From Nitrososphaerales archaeon TH5895 (GTDB lineage Archaea > Thermoproteota > Nitrososphaeria > Nitrososphaerales > Nitrososphaeraceae): DNA of 6,354 nt. The first letter of the stretch is position 1, and each line of letters opens with the position of its first letter. The notes below the pieces were generated by a model that searched no databases, was not told the origin of the DNA, and saw only the letters and a program-made list of their open reading frames with translations. Of the stretch, positions 1 through 6,179 are shown one piece after another. The stretch is from NCBI GenBank assembly GCA_014523695.1, contig JAATVS010000697.1, positions 1 through 6,354 on the forward strand, read 5' to 3'. The position numbers and the translations under genes were made by a program.

Positions 1-879
1 AGCCATTACACCACCCAGATACAAGGGAGACAAAGGATTCCATCCTGCTGTGAAGCCATTAGTCCACCAAGGACGATCTTGATTCATTGGGTCGCCATTG
101 ACGTCTACAAGGGGAGCAAGTTCGAACGCTAAGGTTAGCCCTATAACCCAGAAAAGACCCGTCTTCCAGTTCTCGACAAACGTGACTTGAGAGACTCCCT
201 TTAGGGTCGCAACCGTGAATTCCTTCGCTGTCCATCTAAAGTCATCCTTCGTGTCGGGATTGCTACTAGCTGCAATGAGCTTTACCGCACTTGGGGGCGG
301 TGGCGGACCGGGCCATATATCACGACCATATCTTTGGGAGGCATACATCATGGCCCATGTCGTGAAGATGAATGATGAAGTAAAGCCAGGAATAGCCCAT
401 GAATTCGATGTACACGCTGCGTCGGGCGGACCAAGGCACTGGCTGAACATATCGCCCATCACATGAGAAAACGCCATCCATACAACTGCAGTCGCAGCAG
501 CCCCGTAGATAGAAAGCCAAAAGGTTGCTTTATTTGTCTTGGTAAAAGGACCGGACCAGAAGGCCATACCTGTCAAGATTGAGTTATACCCGAAGAGACC
601 AAACGTGACAAGCCCGTAAGGTGCCCCTAGCAAAATAGCCATCCCCGCCCCGACCAGACCCGATATCACCATCATTGCTCCCGCGTATCTTGATGCAATG
701 AGGACACCAGCCAGGATCAGTATTCCGTTGACCGGAGAGCTGAACAAAGGAACTTCGCTTATGCCATTAAATAGTGTGTAAAAGAAATCCATTGCAGGAT
801 TTCCAGTTGAGTAGTCGGCAGGACCTGCTATTTGAAGTGTTACCACAGAGAATAATAAAGCCTCTAATGTGCCTATCAA
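1..879 (-). CDS. Urea transporter, UT (urea channel) family, partial (3' end outside window)
   Basis: An uninterrupted minus-strand reading frame of 293 codons runs off the left edge. The protein is very hydrophobic and shows the two-fold internal repeat of UT-family urea channels, which pass urea down its gradient through the cytoplasmic membrane. One repeat begins near residue 38 (NGISEV..SSPVNGILILAG) and contains the family's filter-like segment FGLFGYNSILTG at about 94-104. A hydrophilic linker with a run of five prolines (192-196) follows, and a second repeat starts near 226 (LKGVSQVTFVENWKTG). The rest of that repeat is outside the window. The start is uncertain. There is no ATG; the first usable codon after an upstream in-frame TAA (909-907) is TTG at 879-877, and an AT-rich TTAAAAAATA stretch lies about 25 bases upstream of it, as for a leaderless archaeal gene. 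The N-terminal 35 residues have no clear family counterpart, so N-terminal truncation is possible. In an ammonia oxidiser the imported urea would feed urease. Family call is firm; start and intactness are not. Confidence 0.8.
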   Translation of the reverse strand, partial: MIGTLEALLFSVVTLQIAGPADYSTGNPAMDFFYTLFNGISEVPLFSSPVNGILILAGVLIASRYAGAMMVISGLVGAGMAILLGAPYGLVTFGLFGYNSILTGMAFWSGPFTKTNKATFWLSIYGAAATAVVWMAFSHVMGDMFSQCLGPPDAACTSNSWAIPGFTSSFIFTTWAMMYASQRYGRDIWPGPPPPPSAVKLIAASSNPDTKDDFRWTAKEFTVATLKGVSQVTFVENWKTGLFWVIGLTLAFELAPLVDVNGDPMNQDRPWWTNGFTAGWNPLSPLYLGGVMA

Positions 880-1131
880 ACTAGATTGTAATTGTAGAGG
901 TATTTTTTAACGATTTGTGCAGTAATGGCATTTATTAAGGCTGTTACCAAGATAATGCAACCTATGCATCACACCGTCCTTCTCAACATCATGTAAACGG
1001 TGACTAATTGGTTTATGCAAGGTTCCAAACCTGATTGAAAAGGAGACCGTGGACCATAATTCTTAGGTGAATGTGCCGACGTCGACTAAAGCATAGTCAA
1101 GCATTGCCGAGATTCCGTACAACAATTAATG
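880..1131. other. Intergenic spacer between urea channel and symporter/Usp pseudogene
   Basis: About 250 bases with no recognisable gene on either strand. The minus strand holds the AT-rich stretch TTAAAAAATA (910-901), which could be a TATA box for the urea channel. It also has a small inverted repeat, aggtt/aacct (1019-1031), too short to call as a terminator. No tRNA-like cloverleaf was found. Confidence 0.4.
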
Positions 1132-1536
1132 CTACTTGATCAGGATTGTAGGTCTGGACGTCAGATGGAGTACTTTACAAGGTAAATGGCCTACATTCTC
1201 ATCTGTCCTACCCAATCCTCTTGTTCCCATTATGATAATATCTACCTCGTGTTTATCTGCCATTTCAGCGATCTTGATCGCAGGATCACCGAGTTTGACT
1301 ATTCTTTCACAATCTGAATTCCTTGATGTTAATGCCACACACCGTAACATTTTCCTTCCCTCTTGCTCCATTTGAGACACCAAACCTTCATCAACTGTTT
1401 CATCATCCTTGTCAGTCCACTCCATAACATGCATCATCTAAATTTTCGGTTTGGAATTAGACGTGAATAAGGTGTTTGCGTAACTTAACGCCCTTAAGGA
1501 CGGAAGAGATCCATCCCCGGCGACAAGTACTTTCTT
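1132..1536 (-). pseudogene. Universal stress protein (UspA) domain, C-terminal part of the broken symporter gene
   Basis: The domain starts with KKVLVAGDGSLPSLRALSYA, the usual first strand and helix of UspA domains. It is interrupted by an in-frame TAG (1440-1438), then continues MMHVMEWTDKDDE and ends with ADKHEVDIIIMGTRGLGR and VLHLTSRPTILIK, the typical last strands. The two halves are in the same frame, so only one codon is damaged. Usp domains are cytoplasmic and often bind ATP. Here the usual G-x2-G-x9-G-S/T signature is imperfect (GTRG, eight residues, then GH), so ATP binding is doubtful. No ATG, GTG or TTG lies in frame between the last transmembrane helix of the symporter and the domain, which supports a fusion over a separate gene. 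The 101-codon piece after the stop (1437-1132) begins with ATG ATG and could in principle be translated alone, but it would lack the first strand of the fold. Confidence 0.7.
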
Positions 1537-2422
1537 GGATTGCGGAATCCCATTTTCATCGTTAGGATTGCGAAGGTTGGATTCGTACTGCTGAAGCTTA
1601 CATTTTCTTCTGACTTGCCTTAATGAGATGTATGCGCCAGCAATTTTCTTTTTTGCTTGGGTTATCCCAACTCTAGATTCTATTAGTGGTAACAATACAA
1701 TAACACACGCAGCTATACTTGCCCACGCGAACGCTAATCCAACCCAAAGCGAATAAATATACAACGAGAATACATAACCTGAAAAATAAAGTGGGAGAGG
1801 CCAGACTACAACAAGAACAAGAGAAAGTGCTATCGCATGGCGGTAAGTAAATCTAGCATTACGCTTAAGTTGGATCTCGTTTGTGTCTCTTTCTATAATG
1901 GATCTGATCCTATCGTCGACAACAACGATCTTTTGTTTCATCAGTTCAAAGTTGAAGTTTTGTGGTTTGAATAGGTACCAATGATTACGACTGCAGCTCC
2001 TACCGAGATAGAGACAACGTTTCCAATAAGAAGTGGCGTCATCTCCCCGGTTGTAATAATAGACAGCTGGCCGTACAGCAGCCATGTAGTAGTTGTCCAG
2101 GAACAAATCCCTGCAGTAAGACCAAGAAGCGATCCCAGTATTGCTGGACCTCTGTTCGTTTTCTTCCATGACACAATCAAGGCAATCGGAACAACGGCTG
2201 AGCCAATTAGAATACCCATTGCCAAATATATATATTGCTAACTTGCTCCTAACTGCAACAACAATGATGAGAGTGTAGCCATGCCTAAGCCAAATCCGAT
2301 TATGGTGAACCGAGATACTTGCATTAGCTGCCGACCTGTAGCCCAAGGTTTTACGTAAGTACGATAGACATCATAGGTAACCAACGATGATACCGACACC
2401 AATTCAGCTTAACCTGCTGTCA

Positions 2423-3478
2423 TTACGGCAGTGAATAGCACGATAAAAGCACTATCGCTCCAGCATCTCCCAAGATAAGGGAAGCAGCCGCTGGGGCGAC
2501 AAGTCCGCTCTCAATTTGCTCTGGAGTTAAGGGTACGTCAATGGCCACTGCAGCCAGTCCGAGAGTAGTGGCTAGTGCGAATGGAATGGCAAACCATGCA
2601 AGACCACCGATAAGAAATCCTTTTACAGCTGATCTCGGCCTTGCAGCGATTGCCTTTTGCCAATATGCTTGGTCAACGAAGATAGTACCGAAATTGCCAA
2701 CGATATTGATTATACCAAAGACCAAAGCACCGGTAGAAGCCATTGTAAGGTACGCACCCTCTGAATTACCTGCGACCGGCCTGAGGGAAGCAGCCTCTGT
2801 TAATTTTTCATACATTCCAACCACTCCTCCCAAATCTGGATTTAGAAAGTAGATTGATGTTACGAAGACAAGAACAACTCCAAAGATGAACGCCGCATTG
2901 AGATATTCTGCGAAGAAGGTCGCCTTCAGTCCTCCAAAGAAGGTATACACTATTACCCCAACCGGAATAAGAAATGATGCGAGGTAAATATTAACTCCTG
3001 TCAAAGAATGTATCACGGCGGCTCCTCCTAGAACAAGCATGGCAGTTACTATGGTATTTGTCATAAGCGCGAAGAAAAGGAAAACCTTATGAGTGCTTAC
3101 TCCGAATCTTGCGTTTATGATCTCGGGAAAGGTATGAGATGATGGCGCCTTTCTCTTCAGCTCGATCACGAGAATACCAAATAGAACCATCTGGATGCTA
3201 GCCCCGGCTGCATACCAAAATGGGCCACTAATGCCGAACTGATATGCCACAGTAGAGGATTGCAAAAGAGTAGCCGCCCAAGTCCAAGCAGAGACTAGAG
3301 AAGCCGCTATTAGTCCAGTCTTCACATTCCTGCCAGCAGTGTAAAACCATTCGAATGTTTTTCTTGTTCCAAGCCATTTGTGCTCGACCTGAACTAACAA
3401 AGTCACCGAAATTGCCATTACCAATCCAACACCAAGAAGTATGACATATCCGATACCCTCAGACAGTATCGAGGTCAA
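2423..3478 (-). CDS. N-terminal open segment of DUR3-like urea/sodium symporter (truncated)
   Basis: This is the longest translatable piece of the broken symporter, 351 codons. It contains about nine or ten hydrophobic segments and the hallmark DUR3 stretch: AGRNVKTGLIAASLVSAWTW at 48-67, then AATLLQSSTVAYQFGISGPF at 68-87 and WYAAGA at 88-93. Further on it has IELKRKAPSSHTFPEI, as in SSS urea symporters. The last residues (SCYSLP before the stop) are out-of-frame nonsense created by the frameshift near 2448. The normal continuation, FTAVMTAG followed by AELVSVSS, lies one frame away. The start is TTG at 3478-3476, 27 bases from the centre of a TTTATATA box, which fits a leaderless message. 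An in-frame ATG at 3493 is cut off from it by a TAA (3484-3482). Full-length DUR3-type proteins are much longer, so this product would lack several helices and probably does not transport. Confidence 0.75.
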   Translation of the reverse strand: MTSILSEGIGYVILLGVGLVMAISVTLLVQVEHKWLGTRKTFEWFYTAGRNVKTGLIAASLVSAWTWAATLLQSSTVAYQFGISGPFWYAAGASIQMVLFGILVIELKRKAPSSHTFPEIINARFGVSTHKVFLFFALMTNTIVTAMLVLGGAAVIHSLTGVNIYLASFLIPVGVIVYTFFGGLKATFFAEYLNAAFIFGVVLVFVTSIYFLNPDLGGVVGMYEKLTEAASLRPVAGNSEGAYLTMASTGALVFGIINIVGNFGTIFVDQAYWQKAIAARPRSAVKGFLIGGLAWFAIPFALATTLGLAAVAIDVPLTPEQIESGLVAPAAASLILGDAGAIVLLSCYSLP

Positions 3479-3501
3479 GTATTAGATCGCCATTTCTAAA
3501 G

Positions 3502-3509
3502 TATATAAA
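3502..3509 (-). promoter_or_regulatory. TATA box for the symporter gene
   Basis: The minus strand reads TTTATATA, a very good archaeal TATA box. Its centre is 27 bases from the TTG start at 3478, the spacing expected when transcription starts at or next to the start codon (leaderless message). Confidence 0.5.
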
Positions 3510-3529
3510 GGAATATATTCAAAATGACC

Positions 3530-3585
3530 TTCGGTCCGAATTTCTCCTCGATATGAAAGAATTCGGCCTCGACGAAGATTAATCT
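3530..3585. promoter_or_regulatory. Cluster of short palindromes in divergent promoter region, candidate operator
   Basis: Three inverted repeats lie between the divergent symporter and Lrp-like genes: TTCGGTCCGAA (3530-3540, perfect arms of five), TTCG-7-CGAA (3562-3576) and AGATTAATCT (3576-3585, a perfect ten-base palindrome). CCTCGA also occurs twice, at 3547 and 3568, 21 bases (about two helical turns) apart. Lrp/AsnC proteins bind palindromic sites as dimers or larger assemblies and commonly regulate themselves and a neighbour. Binding here is an inference from position and symmetry; nothing in the sequence proves it. Confidence 0.3.
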
Positions 3586-3617
3586 GTGTTATTTGCGTAT
3601 TCTACATATATTAGAGA

Positions 3618-3647
3618 TTATATTTGATAATGGCTTTAGTATTTAAG
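3618..3647 (+). promoter_or_regulatory. Candidate TATA elements of the Lrp-like gene
   Basis: Two AT-rich boxes precede the ATG at 3664: TTATATTT (3618-3625) and TATTTAAG (3640-3647). The first would give a short leader of about 14 bases, the second an essentially leaderless start. No Shine-Dalgarno-like sequence is seen before the ATG. Which box is used cannot be told from sequence. Confidence 0.3.
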
Positions 3648-3663
3648 ATGCGTATTAATTTCA

Positions 3664-4203
3664 ATGATTGACAATATTGATGAACTCATAATTTCTGCTC
3701 TTAGTAAAGATTCCAAACAAGATACAAGAGAAATATGGGATTTCCTTCGAGATCATGGTTATAATTTAAGCGAAGATGAGATAGAGTCAAGAATCTTGAG
3801 ATTAGAAGATGATCAAGTGATAACTGGTTACACCATTTCCGTAAACACCAAAAAGATCCGTCGTCGAATTATTCGGGTAGCATTGGTAAGGTTCAAGTTT
3901 TCGCAGCATCTGGCAAGCCGAATTGAAGGGCTCAAGAAATACTTAGCCGATGCACCTTTTGTGCTTTTCTCAGGACGTACCCGTGGAGGATACGATTGGA
4001 TCTGCGTCCAATCATTTCTTAATGAAGAGATGGCTGATGAAGAGAGCGATATATACCGTAACCTCTTTGGAGACATAATACAATCTTACGAAGTATATGA
4101 TTTCATCCCGATGAAGGAGCCATCATACCATTCACTTACACATACTCCAGAAGAATACAAGAGGTTTCTGGAGGAGTGGATTCCTCCGTTCCTCGGGCGA
4201 TAG
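3664..4203 (+). CDS. Lrp/AsnC-family transcriptional regulator
   Basis: A 179-residue protein with the layout of Lrp/AsnC regulators. Residues about 3-60 form the winged helix-turn-helix (IDELIISALSKDSKQDTREI, then IESRILRLEDDQVITGYTIS, matching the end of the AsnC-type HTH and the strand leading out of it). Residues about 68-150 resemble the RAM ligand-binding and oligomerisation domain (IRVALVRFKF, GRTRGGYDWI, NLFGDIIQSYEVYDFIPM). The HTH differs from textbook members: the loop before the recognition helix is longer and acidic (RDHGYNLSEDE). A tail of about 30 residues (TPEEYKRFLEEWIPPF) follows the RAM-like part and is longer than usual. The gene is divergent from the broken urea symporter and may have controlled it or itself; the effector is unknown. 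Its 3' end converges on the ParB-like gene with 24 bases between the stops. Confidence 0.72.
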   Translation: MIDNIDELIISALSKDSKQDTREIWDFLRDHGYNLSEDEIESRILRLEDDQVITGYTISVNTKKIRRRIIRVALVRFKFSQHLASRIEGLKKYLADAPFVLFSGRTRGGYDWICVQSFLNEEMADEESDIYRNLFGDIIQSYEVYDFIPMKEPSYHSLTHTPEEYKRFLEEWIPPFLGR

Positions 4204-4227
4204 TTAAGAACTGCATTGCCCGCTCTC

Positions 4228-5133
4228 TTACAGTCTCGGATCTTCCTTTCGCGTATTTGTGTTCTTGTACCTAATTGTCTCATCAATTAAGGAATGAATC
4301 CTAAGTCTAGTTCCCATTAGAAAGCTAACGATCTCTGCTCTTTCTGAAGGTTCGACAGTTGAATGGACTTCGTCGATCAGGTTATCTATCCTTGCCAGAG
4401 TTATGCGGAGTGCCAGAATAGTCTTTTTAGTAAGTTTCAATACATGGGATTTCCTGTTTAGTAATCTCGGAGTTGACTGACTGATCTGATCGGATCTTGA
4501 ATTAGTAGCAAAGGTATTAGTTTTCATCAACGACTTCATTTCTCTAATTTGTCTCACTGTTAAGTCGCTTGAGTTAATTTGTTGCACAATCATGTTCTGC
4601 TTCTCAGAGGGAATGCTTGTTAATTCCAATGCTGAGCTCACATTAAGACGGTTCTCGATTACGTGTTGTTTCACTTCTTCTGGAAGTTTTAGGAGTTGTA
4701 TCCGGTGCGAAACATATTCTTCGCTCTTTCCAATTTTTGCGGCTAGCTCGGTGACCCCTCCCCACCCAAAATCAACGACGTATCTTCGAAACGCCTCTGC
4801 CTCCTCTATGGGATCCATAGATTTTCGTTGCATATTTTCAGTTAACTGAATTTCATATGCCTCTTTGTCAGCCAACTCTCTAATCTTGCAAGGAATGAAG
4901 CGCCAACGCAAAGATCTGCATGCATGAAATCTGCGATGACCAGCAACTATCTCAAAACCGTGGGAGAGAGGTCGAATTAAAATCGGTTGTAAAAGTCCGT
5001 GTTCCCTAATGCTTGTGATTAGACAATGATCGTCGTCTGACAGACGCTGAAATCTATCTCGCACAGCAAATTGAGAAGATCTTATCATTTTCATTTCAAT
5101 TTGTTCGACAATGCTGGTGTCGAAAAATTCCAT
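4228..5133 (-). CDS. ParB/RepB/Spo0J-like DNA-binding protein
   Basis: A 301-residue protein. Residues about 14-105 form a ParB N-terminal (ParB/sulfiredoxin-like) domain: SIREHGLLQPILIRP at 41-55, AGHRRFHACRSL at 64-75 with GHRR at the position of the GxRR nucleotide-binding motif, and LTENMQRKSMDPIEEAEAF at 97-115. Residues about 124-150 form the helix-turn-helix (GGVTELAAKIGKSEEYVSHR followed by IQLLKLPEE). A basic linker follows and then a helical C-terminal region (about 230-290) that could dimerise and is not recognised. ParB proteins bind parS sites and, in studied bacterial members, CTP, acting in chromosome or plasmid partition; related proteins act as transcription regulators. No ParA partner is in the window, so the role is open. 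The start is the ATG at 5133, preceded by an imperfect palindrome (5146-5159) that could be an autoregulatory site. Family call is firm; partition function is inference. Confidence 0.85.
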   Translation of the reverse strand: MEFFDTSIVEQIEMKMIRSSQFAVRDRFQRLSDDDHCLITSIREHGLLQPILIRPLSHGFEIVAGHRRFHACRSLRWRFIPCKIRELADKEAYEIQLTENMQRKSMDPIEEAEAFRRYVVDFGWGGVTELAAKIGKSEEYVSHRIQLLKLPEEVKQHVIENRLNVSSALELTSIPSEKQNMIVQQINSSDLTVRQIREMKSLMKTNTFATNSRSDQISQSTPRLLNRKSHVLKLTKKTILALRITLARIDNLIDEVHSTVEPSERAEIVSFLMGTRLRIHSLIDETIRYKNTNTRKEDPRL

Positions 5134-5145
5134 ACAAAAAAGTGG

Positions 5146-5159
5146 AAGTATTAGTACTT
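5146..5159. promoter_or_regulatory. Inverted repeat upstream of ParB-like gene, candidate operator or parS-like site
   Basis: AAGTA-TTAG-TACTT forms five-base arms around a four-base centre, 13 bases before the ParB-like start codon. ParB-type HTH proteins bind inverted repeats of about this size and often repress their own genes. Only one copy is seen in the window, so this is a weak, position-based suggestion. Confidence 0.25.
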
Positions 5160-5341
5160 ATGGTTTACTAAATTTTAGCATGTTGAATCTTTTGTCATTA
5201 ATGTCGTCTTATTCAGAAAAATTGACATACCTTGTTGAGGGAGAATCGAATTGGCAGCTCACCGTCAATCCCTTTAACTTGCAGAGTATCAGTTTTATAG
5301 GTATACGTGAATAATAAAGAAAATTTAGGAATACAGAATAG

Positions 5342-6034
5342 ATGACAAAACCTATCCTATGTCTTCAAAATATACCATGTGAGACCCTCGGTAACTTCGA
5401 GGCGTTATTTTTGAATGATGGATTCGATATTGAGAAAGTTAACGCTACGACACAGAGGGTTCCGATAGATCCAACCCTATATAGTGCAATAGTTATTTTA
5501 GGTGGTCCTATGTCAGTTTATGAGAATAGCGGGTTCATAAATGACCAAATTAATCTCGCTAGGATATCAAGTAAGAAGGAGATACCATTCCTGGGAATAT
5601 GCTTAGGTTCACAAATTGTCGCGCAATCTTCTGGAGGAACTGTATTCAAAGGTCCAAAAAAGGAAATTGGTTGGCATGAAATTATGATTGAAAGCTCTGG
5701 AAATGAGGATCTATTTTCGGGGTTTCAAAATTCTAGACCGATGGTTTTTCAGTGGCATGGAGACACCTTCTCCCTCCCTAAAACGGCAAGAATTTTGGCT
5801 CGCTCCAAACTTTATCCAGAGGCTTTTGCTGTAGGTTCTCTAATTGGGATTCAATTCCATTTGGAAGTAACCGATAAGATGATCCGGTCTTGGTTAAGAA
5901 CCTACAAGTCAGAGGTGGTTTCTGAGAAAATCGATGTACAAAAAATGGTGAAAGAATCTGCTGCCTATCTTAAAGAATTGGAACAGTATTGCAGTCTACT
6001 GTATTCGAATTTCTGTGCCAAGTTTTCTCTGTAG
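5342..6034 (+). CDS. Class I glutamine amidotransferase-like protein
   Basis: A 230-residue stand-alone class I (triad) glutamine amidotransferase domain. These enzymes hydrolyse glutamine to ammonia for transfer to an acceptor. Visible features in order: the GGP oxyanion loop at 54-56 (VILGGPMSVYE), the nucleophile elbow GICLGSQ with Cys87, the WHG motif at 138-140 (FQWHGD), and QFHLEV with His173 and Glu175 completing the triad. Length and motifs resemble the COG0518 group of free-standing domains annotated as GMP-synthase-like. GICLGSQ differs from the GVCYGMQ typical of true GMP synthase, and no synthetase domain is nearby, so guaA is not assigned. The ATG at 5342 is preceded by TTAGGA (5325-5330), a weak possible ribosome-binding site, and by TTTTATAG (5293-5300), a possible TATA box. 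The last ~30 residues are not recognisable. The acceptor substrate is unknown. Confidence 0.82.
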   Translation: MTKPILCLQNIPCETLGNFEALFLNDGFDIEKVNATTQRVPIDPTLYSAIVILGGPMSVYENSGFINDQINLARISSKKEIPFLGICLGSQIVAQSSGGTVFKGPKKEIGWHEIMIESSGNEDLFSGFQNSRPMVFQWHGDTFSLPKTARILARSKLYPEAFAVGSLIGIQFHLEVTDKMIRSWLRTYKSEVVSEKIDVQKMVKESAAYLKELEQYCSLLYSNFCAKFSL

Positions 6035-6179
6035 GTTTAGTTTCAATGTCAACCAAAGAATTTTGTATTGGACATATCTGACCAATTGGCACGTTGTGTA
6101 GAACTTGCAGAAATTCTTTCTGTTCCGGGATCCTTATCTCTGCACAAACTCGCGTAAACAAAATTTGCTAAGGTTGCAA

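Larger units (their letters stand above)
1132..3478 (-). pseudogene. Broken DUR3-like Na+/urea symporter (SSS family) with fused C-terminal UspA domain
   Basis: Homology to one protein continues through three minus-strand frames, so this is one gene with lesions. Frame A (3478 to about 2450) carries the N-terminal two thirds of the symporter. A lost base at about 2449-2445 moves homology to a second frame (2447 to about 1977, from FIVLFTAVMTAG through VTYDVYRTYVKPWATGRQL to LLIGNVVSISVG). Another lost base at about 1976-1974 moves it to a third frame (1974-1132, starting LFKPQNFNFELMKQK and including WPLPLYFSGYVFSLYIYS). In-frame stops lie at 2411-2409 (TAA), 2240-2238 (TAG) and 1440-1438 (TAG). 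Repairing these gives about 782 residues: roughly 610 of transporter plus a linker and a Usp domain. DUR3-type symporters import urea using the sodium or proton gradient. As read, translation ends at 2423, deleting the last transmembrane helices and the Usp domain. Sequencing error could explain the frameshifts but hardly three substitution-type stops. Confidence 0.82.

Noticed and set aside
215..466. Plus-strand open frame of 83 codons with a signal-peptide-like start and a glycine run
   Set aside because: It lies antisense to the urea channel; the glycine run is the complement of the channel's proline run. No independent support.
876..950. Short hydrophobic minus-strand peptide (ILVTALINAITAQIVKKYLY) just before the urea channel
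   Set aside because: It has no ATG in frame after an upstream stop, is only about 25 codons from a TTG, and overlaps the channel start.
1019..1031. AGGTT-3-AACCT inverted repeat resembling a tRNA T-arm
   Set aside because: No acceptor, D or anticodon arm can be built around it; the hairpin is too short for a terminator call.
1976..2346. The upstream part of the long minus-strand open frame 1438-2346
   Set aside because: In this stretch the real homology is in another minus-strand frame. Only the part below about 1975 in this frame encodes symporter and Usp sequence, so the frame is not one protein.
2541..2852. Plus-strand open frame of 103 codons
   Set aside because: Antisense to the well-matched symporter coding frame; composition is explained by the codons opposite.
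5111..5314. Plus-strand open frame of 67 codons between the ParB-like and amidotransferase genes
   Set aside because: It overlaps the ParB-like start antisense, has no recognisable motif and no clear ribosome-binding site or promoter of its own.
6067..6089. ATTGG/CCAAT inverted repeat between the convergent genes
   Set aside because: Five-base arms with a ten-base loop and no following T-run; not enough to call a terminator.
5970..6161. Minus-strand open frame of 63 codons between the amidotransferase and the deoxyhypusine synthase
   Set aside because: TTG start, runs antisense into the amidotransferase, and no recognisable family. A small real peptide cannot be excluded, but nothing supports it.
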